64,000 nt of DNA from Ctena decussata (Eukaryota; Mollusca; Bivalvia; Lucinida; Lucinidae): positions 51,623,087 through 51,687,086 of the forward strand of contig OZ022508.1 of assembly GCA_963989385.1 (NCBI GenBank), read 5' to 3'. Below are positions 46,664-57,071 of the stretch, in pieces; position 1 is the first letter of the stretch, and every line of letters starts with the position of its first letter. The notes beneath the pieces are model-generated. The model was not told the origin of the DNA. It did no database searches and saw nothing but the letters and a program-made list of their open reading frames with translations. The translations under genes and the position numbers were made by a program.

Positions 46664-46915
46664 ATGAGTACACTTTCAGGGGAAGAAAGTCTGCAATTTG
46701 CATCTATTGCCTCGCTTGTACTTAAGGGTCAAACCATAAGGGAAAGAAGCTACCTATGCTGGTTTGAATTCTTTCCTCGAAGCATTGTTTCAGTTGGAAA
46801 GGGCAACGTTGTGCCGAGAATAAAACAGGAATTCACAAAAAGCATGACAGTGAACGAATTCATAACAAATTGGTACCTTTGGCCAAAAAAAACGAAAAAA
46901 AAAATGAATAAATAG
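46664..46915 (+). CDS. Hypothetical open frame, 83 codons
   Basis: An open frame just outside the hAT end with a balanced amino-acid mix (for example ASLVLKGQTIRERSYLCWF, TVNEFITNW) until it runs into a Lys-rich A-run. An acceptor-like TTTCAG lies near its start (46672-46677). No family recognised; it could be a fragment of an exon or of another element. Confidence 0.25.
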   Translation: MSTLSGEESLQFASIASLVLKGQTIRERSYLCWFEFFPRSIVSVGKGNVVPRIKQEFTKSMTVNEFITNWYLWPKKTKKKMNK

Positions 46916-47207
46916 AAAAACGGAATAGGTGTAGGGGAAACAAGAGAAATCTTTAAAAAAAATATATTCAGCGCAGATCAAATGGAAGTGTGTTTTGTTA
47001 TATGTCTCTTCTTGAAGATTCGACAATTTGGAATTCCAAAATGGACCGCGGTCAATCTTGAAATTGACCTGATTTCAAAATAGTTATCAACATGTTACAC
47101 TGTATGTTTGTTTGTGTGTATTAAACCGTAAGAAATCGAAAGTAGATCTACGTCGAAAACGAATATAAGACAGACTGCTAGTATTCACAGTGCAGTACGA
47201 CGAGAAA

Positions 47208-47365
47208 CAAGACCTGTCACTGGGCCAGGATAGCTCGCCTGACAGCGCCTTGCCCATCACATAAAAAACTTTAACGTAAAACTTTAACATTTTGCTAACG
47301 CCGACGCCAACGCCAACGCCGAGGATAGCGCAATAGCTCTTCCAGAACTTGCTCAGGCGAGCTAA
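47208..47365 (+). mobile_element. Miniature complete HINE, 158 bp
   Basis: The 5' end is CAAGACCTG with a CCTG/CAGG hairpin and the arm TAGCTCGCCTGA (about 47232-47243). A GCCGAC/GCCAAC tract lies at 47299-47324. The 3' hairpin ends TCAGGCGAGCTAA at 47365. The arm differs from other P1 copies by A to G, and the 3' arm carries the matching change, keeping the pairing. It has no tandem core. Confidence 0.8.
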
Positions 47366-47546
47366 AAACGAAGATTAAATATTTATTGACCTTAGATTTT
47401 ATTGGCTAAATTTTGACATACGCGTTATTTGACCAATGGAATCTTGTGAAATGTGGAACAATATCGAAATTATACGAGGCTGCGCCTCGAAAAATAAGAT
47501 AATGGAATGGGTGTAGGGGAGGAGGAGCCCATTAATAGTAAAAAAA

Positions 47547-49255
47547 CAAGAGGACCATTGGTCCTGTAGCTCACCCGAGTCCATTCAGCCTCAGTACTCT
47601 AAGGTAAGTTACTCTGTGGCCATCGGTCAACTGGTTCTGGTGAAAAAGATTTTTAAAGGTTTTAACCATATATGGGCATGGAGGACATATTGGTCATGTG
47701 ACCTGGACATTTGAAAAAAATTTCTTTCCCTCAACCCCCTGGAGGCTCTATATGAAGTTTGGTTTCAAAACTGGCCCAGGGGCGTTTGAGGAGATGGTTT
47801 GATATTGTCAAAATGACAGAGTTCTGGGTCAAAAGTCAAAGAATGACCTTGATCTCTTGTACTCATAAATCTTCATGTACTCATTAAGATGACTGTAGAT
47901 ATCAATTTTTAGGTATAAATCTTCAAAACTTTCCATGAAATCTTATGTTCTAGCATTTTCCCACATTTGACCTTGCCATTAAATAGTCATGGTCAACCCA
48001 AGGTCATCATTTTGAACAATCTTGATAGTACTGGAGATCCCAATGCTACATACCAAGCTTCAAGGCCATCGGTCAATTGGTTCTGGAGAAAAAGATTTTT
48101 AAAGGTTTTTACAATATATGGGCCTGGCGGCCATGTTGGTCATGTGACCTGGACCGGTTGAACTAATTTTCATTCCCTCAAACCCCTGGAGGCTCTATAT
48201 GGAATTTGGTTACAATTGGCCCAGTTGTTTTTGCGGAGATTGTTTGATATTGTCAAAATATGAGAGTTCTGGGTCAAAGGTCAAAGAATGACCTTGACCT
48301 CTTGTACTCACAAATCTTCATGTACTCATAAAGATAACTGTATATACCAATTTTTAGGCATAAATCTTCAGGACTTTCCATGAAATCTTATGTTCTAGCA
48401 TTCTCCCACATTTGACCTTGCCGTAAAAAAGAACAAGGTCAACCAAAGGTCATAATTTGAACAACCTTGATAGTACTTGAGTACCCAAAGCTACATACCA
48501 AGTTTCAAGGCCATCGGTCAATTGGTTCTGGAGAAGAAGATTTTCAAAGGTTTTTACCATATATGGGCGTGGCAGCCATATTGGTCATGTGACCTGGACC
48601 GTATGAATAAGTTTTTGTTCCCTCAACTCCTAGAGGCTCTATATGAAATTTGGTTTCAATTGGCCCAAGGACTTTTGAGGAGATTGTTTGGAATTGTCAA
48701 AATATGAGTTCTGGGTCAAAGGTCAAAGAATGACCTTGACCTCTTGTACTCATAAATCTTCATGTACTAATTAAGATGACTATAGATACCAATTATTAGC
48801 CCAAAATTTTCAACAGTTTCCAAGATATCTTATGTTCTAGCATTTTACCATAGAAAAGCACAAGGAAGAAAATTTGACCTTACGGTAAAAAAGGTCAAGG
48901 TCAACCTAAGGTCATAATTTGAACAATCTTGGTAGTACCCGCGTACCTGATGCTACATACCAAGTTTCAAGGCCATCGGCCTACTGGTTCTGGAGAAGAT
49001 TTTTTTAGGTTTTTACCATATATGGGCATGGCGGCCATGTTGGTCATGTGACCAGGACCGTTTGAACAATTTTTCGTTCCTAAGGTCCCAGGAGGCTACA
49101 TATGAAATTTGGTTACAATTGGCCCAGTGGTTTCAGAGGAGAAGTTGTTTGAAAATGTTGACGGACGGACGACGGACGGACGGACGGACGACGGACGACG
49201 ACGGAGCCTGACCATACTATAAGCTCCCCGGGAGCCTCTGGCTCAGGTGAGCTAA
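47547..49255 (+). mobile_element. HINE, P1-type (family P1g), complete
   Basis: The 5' end is CAAGAGGACC with its palindrome and the arm GTAGCTCACCCGAG. There are about four tandem monomers of about 450 bp ('ggccatcggtcaa' at about 47620, 48067, 48510; 'ggtcaaagaatgaccttgacc'). An (ACGG)n tract lies at 49159-49205. The 3' hairpin ends GGCTCAGGTGAGCTAA at 49255. Flanks are A-runs. Confidence 0.88.
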
Positions 49256-49358
49256 AAACAGCTTGGTACTTAACCCATGTTTTGAGAAAACCTTTTAAAG
49301 CGAACAGCGAAGACGATAATAAGCCTGCACTTCTGCTCAGATGGATGAATGGCTAGGC

Positions 49359-49415
49359 CGATCGATCGATCGATCAGTAGGTAGTTATATAAAATAGATA
49401 GCTGGATGGATGGAT
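49359..49415. repeat. Short microsatellites (GATC)n, (GGAT)n
   Basis: GATC repeated at about 49361-49376 and GGATGGATGGAT at about 49404-49415, in a short gap between two HINEs. Confidence 0.7.
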
Positions 49416-50965
49416 GAATTGCGATTATAGTATGATGATACGTCCTTTCTAACAGTATTCCAGTCATATCAGGACAATGGGTGGATGACAAGAGGCCCAA
49501 ATGGGCCTGATATCGCTCACCTGGCTATTCTGCCACGGACCATTCTGACACAAAATTGGTTCAATTTCATTGAGATTTTCTAATTCTCATATTTTGCTAT
49601 TTTTGGTAATAGAGGCCAATTTGATGGGTCTGTATTTAGTTACTTTTGAAACATCTCAATGCAAGAATCATTTTGCCACAAATTTCATCAGAATCTATTC
49701 AGGGGTTACTGAGACGTCATTTCATGTTTTGTGCTATTTTAGTAACGGCAGATGGAGGCCATCTTGGAATGCCAAAACGCAAAAAATCAAACGCCTTCAT
49801 GCATGGACCATTCTGACATAAATTGGTCCAATTCAATTGTAATTTTCTAATTTTCACATTTTGCTATTTTTTAGTAACAGAGGCCAACTTAACGGGTCTA
49901 TATTTATTAATTTATGAAACACCTCAATGCCAGAATCATTTTGCCACAAATTTCGTCAAATTCCATTCAATGGTTACTGAGATATTGTCATTTTCATGTT
50001 TTGTGCTATTTTAGTAACGGCAGATGGCAGCCATCTTGGATTGCCAAAATGCAAGAAATCGTAAAGGCTTCATGAAAGGACCATTCTGACACAAAATTAG
50101 TCCAATTCTATTGAGATTTTCTAATTCTCATATTTTGCTATTTTTTAGTAACAGAGGCCAATATGACTGGTCTATATTTAGTTACGTTTGAAACATCTCA
50201 ATGCAAGAATCATTTTGCCGTCAAATTCGTCAAATTCCATTCAGAGGTTACTGAAATATAGTCATTTTCATGTTTTGTGCTATTTTTAGTTACGGCAGAT
50301 GGCGGCCACCCTGGACTGCCAAATTGCAACTGAAATATTGTCATTTTCATGTTTTGTGCTATTTTTAGTTACGGCAGATGGCGGCCACCCTGGATTGCCA
50401 AATTGCAATAAATCGTAAAGGCTTCATGCAGGACACAAAATTAGTCCAATTCTATTGAGATTTTCTAATTCTCACATTTTTCTATTTTTTAGTAACAGAG
50501 GCCAATATGACTGGTCTATATTTGGTTATGTTTGAAACATCTCAATGCAAGAATCATTTTGCCACAAATTTCGTCAAAATCCATTCTGTGGTTACTGAAA
50601 TATTGTCATTTTCATGTTTTGTGTTATTTTTTGTAACGGCAGATGGCGGCCACCTTGTATTGCCAAATTGCAATAAATCTAAATGGCTTCATGCAAGGAA
50701 CATTCTGACACAAACTTGGTCCAATTACATTCAAGGGTTCTTGAGAAATTGTCATTTTTATGTTTGTGATATTTTTAGTAACAGCCCCCCTGGTGGCCAT
50801 CTTGGATAATCAATTTGCACAAATTTGAAATAATTCCATTCAAGGACCATTTCTGACCAAACCTGATCAGAATCCATTTGCCTTTTCTTGAGATATTGAC
50901 ATTTGAGCAAATTCGGTCTTGTAAACAATAAGTAGGTCACTGTGACCTAATTCCACTACAGATTT

Positions 50966-52903
50966 TTTATGCCCCCGAAGGAACTTCGGGTGGCATATTA
51001 AAATCGCACCGTCCGTCTGACCGTCCGTCAGTCCGTCCGTGCGTACATAACAAATCATGTCTCAGCAATAACTTAAAAACTACTGAAGCAAATTAAATGA
51101 AACTTCACAGAAAGATAGAGCACAATGAGACGGTGTGTCGTGCACAAGAGTTTGGTTCCGACACCCAAGGTCAAGGTCACAATTGGGTCAAAGGTCAAAT
51201 CATGTCTTAAATCATGTCCTAGTCTCAACTTATAAACTACGGAAGCAAAATTGATGAAACTTCACAGAAAGATAAAGCATAATCAGAAGGTGTGTCGCAT
51301 ACAAGATTTTGGTTCCCATATCAAAGGTCAAGGTCACAGTCTGGGGTTAGAGGTCAAACAGTGTCTCTGCGGATTACTTTAAAACTACATAACTGAATTT
51401 CATCATATTTCACAGAAATGTAAAGAGTAATGAGAAGAATTGTCACAGATAATATTTATATTCCCAAACCCAAGGTCAAGGTCACTGTTGGGGGTTAGAG
51501 GTCAATTAGTGTCTCTGCGATTACTTTAAAACTACATTACTAAATTTCATCAAAGGACCTCTGACAGTATCAATGCATATTTGCCTATTTTTCGACAAAT
51601 TATTGCACCTTCCTCGGGCAGCAAAAGTTAAAATATTTGGCATTAATATGTAGACTTGAGTACTATAAAGACATTTTAACAGTGATTTTGAAAAATTATC
51701 ATGCCTCTAAACTAACTTAAACCGATTTTATCAAGAGGGGTACGTGAATTTTTCAGTCTCTGAAAATAAGTCAATTTTTTCGGTTTTCTAATATATCGAA
51801 ATTTTAATTGATAACTATGCTAATACTGACGTACACACTACTGTTACTGAAATTATGCAATATTTTTTCAATAATAAGGACTTTAGACTATTTTTAGATA
51901 TAAAGGGTGTAAGTACCCCACCCACTTTTTCAGTTTTTCAGCTGTAGACTATCTTTCCCACCCGTGCCTCAGCAAGCCATTCACATATATTGTGTATTAT
52001 GATAGTACACACATACATGCAAAGTGGCTGGCTGAGGCACAGGGGGGGGGGGGGGAAGTATCTTTAAAAAACTTTCCCTGTTTCCATTATGTTTAATGAT
52101 AAAATTTGGCTTTTCCACCAAAATTTGAAGTCTATGTGCGAAAAAATCAGAAATTAAATTCATAGCCAGTTAGGGGAAGTTGAGAGCAACAAATATCAAG
52201 AGAAATTCTTGGGTATATCAATAATTTAATTTTGACAAATTTTATAGGCAAATTAACATTACAACTGTCAGAGGTCCTTTCACAGAAATACAAAGCATAA
52301 TGAGAAGGTCTGTTACATGTAATATTTATAATCCTAAACCCAAGGTCAAGGTCACAATCTGGGGTCAGATGTCAGATCATGTCTAAGCAATTGCTCAGAA
52401 ATGTACCAAAGCAAATTTCCTTAAACTTCATAGAAAGCTGAAGCTTAATGAGAAGGTAAGGCACAGACACAATTTAGGCTGACTTTCATACCCATTGTTC
52501 AAGGTCACACTCTGAGGTCGAAGGTCAAGTTGTTTCTCCCCAATTACTAAAAAGACTTCTTAAGCAAACTGTATTAAACTTCCTGAACTGGTAAAACATA
52601 ATGAGATGGTATGTCACAAACAAAATTTAGGTTCCCATTCCCAAGGTCAGGGTCCCAATCAGGGCTCATAGGTCAGATTATATCTCCAAACTGACTTGAG
52701 ACTGCTGAAGTGAATTTCATCAACTCCAAACTGACTTGAGACTGCTGAAGTGAATTTCATCAAACTTCACAGAAAGGCATGATAAAAAGTTATCTCACTC
52801 GCAAGATTTGGGATTCCTTGCCCAAGTTCAAGGTCACAGTCAGGGTCAGAGGTCATTTTAAGGGCCTTCGGGGGGCATGTGTTAAATACTGTAACATTTC
52901 TTG
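50966..52903 (-). mobile_element. HINE, family P2, inverted, nested in P1a
   Basis: Its 3' end is at the left (TTTATGCCCCCGAAG with the hairpin arm, then the ACGG tract, reverse-complemented, at 51010-51045). Its 5' end is at the right: read on the minus strand, CAAGAAATGTTAC, a TGTTA/TAACA hairpin and the arm ATGCCCCCCGAAGG. This shows the otherwise missing 5' end of the P2 family. It is interrupted by the MITE at 51552-52280. Confidence 0.85.
51552..52280. mobile_element. TIR MITE, 729 bp
   Basis: It begins AAAGGACCTCTGACAG and ends CTGTCAGAGGTCCTTT, a perfect 16-bp inverted pair. Similarity continues inward with mismatches (TTTGCCTAT on the left against ATAGGCAAA on the right) to about 38 bp. 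P2 text rejoins outside at 'aatttcatca' and 'cacagaaata'. The target duplication is unclear (AAA/TTT at the edges). A G-run lies at 52042-52056. No transposase; superfamily not assigned. Confidence 0.85.
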
Positions 52904-53639
52904 TTTGATTTTTACAAATGTTAATTCCAAGGTCCCACCCATATTCCATGCAAATTTTCAAGCAAATATACCCAATGGTTTTGGAGATGTTGTTTTTGTC
53001 GTTTTTTGCTATTTTTAGTAACTGCGGCCATCTTGGATTCTCGAACCGACCCACTTTCACAAATTTCAAACCTAGCAGTCTTGTCATGCTCCATGTGAAA
53101 TTTGAGACGCATGGGCTCCGTGGTTTTAGAGAATAAGTTGTTTGAAGTTGTTAAAATAAGTTGTTTTTCAACATTGGCATTTGAGCAAAATTACACTCGT
53201 AACAGAAAGTAGGTCACTGCGACAAAACTCCTCTACAGATTTTTTTTTCATTTTTATGATTCTGAATACCAATGTTCCACTGATGTTTCATGCAAAAATT
53301 CAGACAAATATACCAAGTGGTTCTGGAGAAGAAGATGATTTTGTTATTTTTGCTATTTTTAGTAATGGCGGCCATCTTGGATATTCAACCTGACCCAAAT
53401 TTACAATTCTGAGACCCTGGAGTCAGGTCATGCTCTATGTGAAATTTGAGAACCATGGGTGTAGTAGTTTTATAGAAGAAGATGTTTGAATATTTGTTTT
53501 AAAATGTTGACGGACGACGAACGATTAACGACGCACGGACGCACGACACACGCTGGACTCTTTGGTATGACAATAGCTCACTATGGCCCTTCGGGCCAGG
53601 TGAGCTAATAATGAAAGGCTATGTGCAGTAGAACTCCAT

Positions 53640-53735
53640 TTATGATTGAAAAGAGCCCCGCCAACAGATGGGACTCGAACTACGGACCGCTAGATCAGCA
53701 GGCCATCGCTTAAGCTACTACAAGCTACCGGAGCT
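53640..53735 (-). mobile_element. tRNA-derived SINE head
   Basis: On the minus strand the text contains GTAGCTTGTAGTAGC (A-box-like), then GATCTAGCGGTCC and the B-box-like AGTTCGAGTCCC, in tRNA-like spacing. Stems do not close as in a real tRNA, so this is a SINE head rather than a tRNA gene. Confidence 0.55.
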
Positions 53736-53952
53736 CCTTGATAGATAGATAGACACAAGCAGGCACATAACGTCATACTGACATCGGTTCTACGAAATGG
53801 TGTCGCATCCAAGTCATCACGACGTCATTCTAATGATACATATCCGCTGGGCCACATTATGGAGGTAGGGAACATAGGTGGAAGGAATAGAGAGATAGAT
53901 AAAATGATGGTTAAATGGATGGTTGGGTTAAGGTTGAATAGGTAGGTAGGTG

Positions 53953-53954
<2 letters not shown>

Positions 53955-53992
<38 letters not shown>
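53955..53992. repeat. (GA)n microsatellite
   Basis: An uninterrupted run of about 19 GA units, followed by GGGGAAAA. Confidence 0.95.
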
Positions 53993-53996
<4 letters not shown>

Positions 53997-54105
53997 AAAA
54001 GGGAATGTGGTTGAGAAAAGGAAAACAAAAATGAGAAAGATCAATTAATCTCGAGGGTAATACAGGTTTCCCAACCTGGTTTTCTACATAGTCAATCAGT
54101 TACCG

Positions 54106-54240
54106 CACATGCAAAAGTGGTTGTCGACTGAGACAATCAACACAGTACCAGCCGGGTCGACGCCCATTTACAATAGTATCTTTTATAGTGACTGGTGTGG
54201 CTTTCCACCGAATTATCGGTCGACAGCCACTTTGCACAGT
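54106..54240. repeat. Inverted repeat, about 30-bp arms
   Basis: The left arm GCAAAAGTGGTTGTCGACTG (54111-54130) pairs with the right arm CGGTCGACAGCCACTTTGC (54218-54236), allowing a few mismatches. It could be a small foldback element. Confidence 0.65.
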
Positions 54241-54840
54241 ACTGGATAGGTCGACTGTTGGTTGGTATTATCGGTTGTCAGCTGATATTCCAACCATGAC
54301 AAATTACGTCAGTAGCCAATGATTTATATGTAGCGTGATTTTTCCATTCCGTGTTAGAGGTGGTCGGTTTGGGCAATGGTGCTGTTGAACATTCAATGCC
54401 GTGGCTTTCTTCTAATTTGGCTTAGAGTAGGGCAAGAGCCAGATGTGCCTGCAGCAGATGCGGGATGGGGTTTATTTTGATTGTTCTAGTTTCATCTATC
54501 CCATCTATTCTTTGTCTTTCTCGCTCTCTCTGGAAGCAGCTAGAAGAGACTGGAATACTATCTAAAAGAGTCGTTAAACCCAAAACCCCAACCACCTCCA
54601 CCAACCACTCCATCTTAGTGCAAACTTATGAGATAACAAGGGTCATTTGTCCAGAGCGCTTGGCTTGAGTTTGAAGAAGCCATGTTCCTAACTCGCTGAC
54701 AAACTCCCTCAACTGATACTTTTCAATCAATAATAAAAGGCAGCGAAATTACATATATATGCTATGACGATAGAATGGAAATGTAACAGCCCACAAACAA
54801 TACGGCCAGATGACATATGTATCATTATATGTCTGTATAT

Positions 54841-54925
54841 GATGATCCACATCAGTAGGTTCAGCGCTGGCCTGCCGATCTAACGGTCCCAGGTTAGAGA
54901 CCCGCGAGAAGCGAAATATTTCCGA
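54841..54925 (+). mobile_element. tRNA-derived SINE head, degraded
   Basis: GCGCTGGCCTGCCGATCTAA then CGGTCCCAGGTTAGAGACCC echoes the head at 53640-53735 (GGCCTGCTGATCTAGCGGTCC then the B box) in the opposite orientation. The B box is mutated. The 54250-54840 stretch between has no feature I can name. Confidence 0.45.
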
Positions 54926-55069
54926 CCGTAAATGGGGCTACATTGCACACAGATTTTCACTATCAATGTGCCATCGTCCTGATATGAAAATACTGTTATA
55001 AAGGATGTAAAATTGCAACACAAGCTGGCAATTAGTATCGGCAAATTTCATAGCTACTCACGTTGTGAT

Positions 55070-55213
55070 TTAAGGACCAGCTTGGACATCCCTATATACT
55101 GGCATGGCATACATTACTGGCACAGGCTGATCTGCCTTTCCGCTATTATATGCATCAATTGTGACTAGGATTCTTTTAAATTTGAGAGGACCCCCAAGTA
55201 GTTTGTCAGCCAT
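55070..55213 (-). CDS. Small open frame, 47 codons
   Basis: On the minus strand ATG at 55213 starts a frame (MADKLLGGPLKF, then TIDAYNSGKADQPVP and MPVYRDVQAGP) that ends in TAA at 55070, followed shortly by a donor-like GTGAGT. The residue mix is protein-like and the region is not repeated elsewhere here. Family not recognised. It could be a small exon, or chance. Confidence 0.3.
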   Translation of the reverse strand: MADKLLGGPLKFKRILVTIDAYNSGKADQPVPVMYAMPVYRDVQAGP

Positions 55214-55296
55214 GAATGTATAAACTCAGCGTATGGTTAAAGTTTTAATGTCCACTAGTTTCTGAGAAACAGACCTAAACGTGAAAACTTGTTAAA

Positions 55297-56143
55297 CTAG
55301 AAATGTGTCCACAGTACATGGATGCCCCCGTCTAGTGCCTTGAGTAACATGGCACCTTGATTAAGGTACTGGCACTTGTAGGATAAATTGGTTCATTGAG
55401 GCAGACTTGTATAATAGTAAACGCAAGAGACCAAGTGTTGCCAAATGTTTGAGATGTAATACAAACTGCAGCCCTTTATACAATTTCAGAGTCACTGTCT
55501 GGCCAAAATAGAAAATATTGTGTATTAAAGAGCCTGGCAAGACAAAGTCAGTGGACCGTGATATAATATGGATCATCATGATCTGATCTTGTAAATTCCT
55601 CTTGTTCTTATAACTATCAATCCTCATACAAAATTTCGAGTTGCTACAATAATTGGTACCCTAAAATCTACCTCTTACAAAAATCTTGACCTTGCAAAAT
55701 TGGCCTGAGTCCAAAGTCAGTGGACTGTGACATATGGATCATCATGACCTGATTTTTATAAATTCCTGTTGTACTTATAGATATTAAGCCTCATACAAAG
55801 TTTCGAGTTGCTACAATAATAGGAACCCTAAAACCTACCTCTTACAAAAATCTTAACCTTGCAAAATTTGCCAAAGTCCGAAGTCACTGGACCGTGACAT
55901 ATGGATCATTATGCCCTTATTCTTATGTAGTCCTGTTGTACTTACAGATATAAATTCTCATACAAAATTTCAAGTTGCTACAATAATAGGAACCCTAAAA
56001 CCTACCTCGTACAAAAATGTTAACCTGAGTCTAACAGGATCACTTACGTACGGATGTAGATGGACATACATACGTAATAATGTACACGTACGCACAACCA
56101 AAACACTATATGCCCCTGGCATCATATGATGCGGGGGCATAAA
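55297..56143 (+). mobile_element. HINE, P4-like, complete
   Basis: The 5' end is CTAGAAATGTGTCC with the arm ATGCCCCCG (about 55322). The core has about four tandem units of 163-170 bp ('gagttgctacaataat' at 55637 and 55806). An ACGTACG-rich tract lies at 56047-56097. The 3' hairpin GGCATCATATGATGC is followed by GGGGGCATAAAA. The 5' arm matches the 3' arm over nine bases. Confidence 0.82.
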
Positions 56144-56145
56144 AC

Positions 56146-56383
56146 TTGCAGTCAGTCAACCGTAAAATGTAGGTCAAGACTCAATATTGATGATGGCTTT
56201 GAGATCTATTCTTTCAGATGTACGCATGAACCAAGTTTCATGGCACTAGCCCTTATAGTTTCTGAGAAAACGACCTAAACGCAAAAACTCGACAAAAGTT
56301 TACGCCACCGATGACGATGCCTCCGACGATGACACTGGAAAAGCGATACATATGTCTTGCCTCTGCTTACCAGGCAAGATAAT
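56146..56383 (+). repeat. P1c-type HINE 3' part
   Basis: Monomer text ('aagtttcatggcactagcccttatagtttctgag' in parts), a GACGATGCC tract at 56308-56334 and a hairpin GTCTTGCCTCTGC/CCAGGCAAGAT at 56353-56380. No 5' end here. Confidence 0.65.
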
Positions 56384-56648
56384 AAGTTCTGGGCTTCATG
56401 TTTTCAGAGAAGAAGATTTTTTAAGGTTTTCCCATTCAAAGTTATGTTGCCATGGCAACAAGAGTTTCAATCGGATGTGGCCTATAGCCTTAGGCAACCA
56501 ATCCCCCAGCCCAATAATGCTACAAATAAAATCTGATCAAGATTGGCCAGCTGGTTTAGGAGATATTGGTGTTTAAAAGTGTGGACAACAACGACGGACT
56601 ACTGAACAAGGCTATACTACAAGCTCACCTTGAGTCAAGGTGAGCTAA
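56384..56648 (+). repeat. P1-type HINE 3' part
   Basis: Text related to the end of P5 ('ttgccatggcaac', 'tctgatcaagattggcc'), then AGCTCACCTTGA and TCAAGGTGAGCTAA (hairpin to 56648). The arm has CAAGGTGAG against CTCACCTTG within the hairpin, so the pairing again changed on both sides. The 5' end is missing. Confidence 0.65.
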
Positions 56649-57071
56649 CACTAGAAGGTTGTCCAGGGACAACTGGTCGAGCCCGATGTTTGCTATGGAC
56701 TTTGGGCCTACCTGAACAAATGTTCCAAATGGCATTTCCACTCATCAAGGAGAATAACTGTGCTATATTATTTTGAAATCCATCCACAAATGTAGAAGTA
56801 ATGGCTAGGACAAGCTCAATTTATGGCCATTTTATCATTTGACCTTCAAGTGTTACCTTGACCTTGGACCTACCTGAACACTTGCCCCCTGGGGTGTGGC
56901 CAGTTTGTTCCCCAGGTGCTTGGTTCCCATAGACTTATAATGGGAAAAACCTAAAAAAAATCTATGAGGCCCAGAGCTTATATTTTAAGTATGTTAAGCC
57001 ATGTTAAGTGGTCCTCTACATTAATCCTGCCAATCGAGCTCCTAGGGTCCTAACTGGCCATACATCAGGGG
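56649..57071. other. Degraded repeat, family unclear
   Basis: Contains TTACCTTGACCTTGG and P5-like phrases ('gaaatcca...aaatgtag'), but no ends. Interrupted at 57072 by the TIR element that follows. Confidence 0.4.

Larger units (their letters stand above)
49489..53608 (+). mobile_element. HINE, family P1a, second copy, split by P2
   Basis: Same ends as 39575-41614 (CAAGAGGCCC start, GGGCCAGGTGAGCTAA end). The 275-bp monomers run from 49600 to 50960; the copy is broken in a T-run at 50965 ('actacagattttt') and resumes at about 52904. An ACGA/ACGC tract lies at 53511-53554. Confidence 0.88.

Noticed and set aside
53640..53735. Possible tRNA gene on the minus strand
   Set aside because: B box present, but acceptor and anticodon stems do not close, and a related sequence recurs at 54841; a SINE head fits better.
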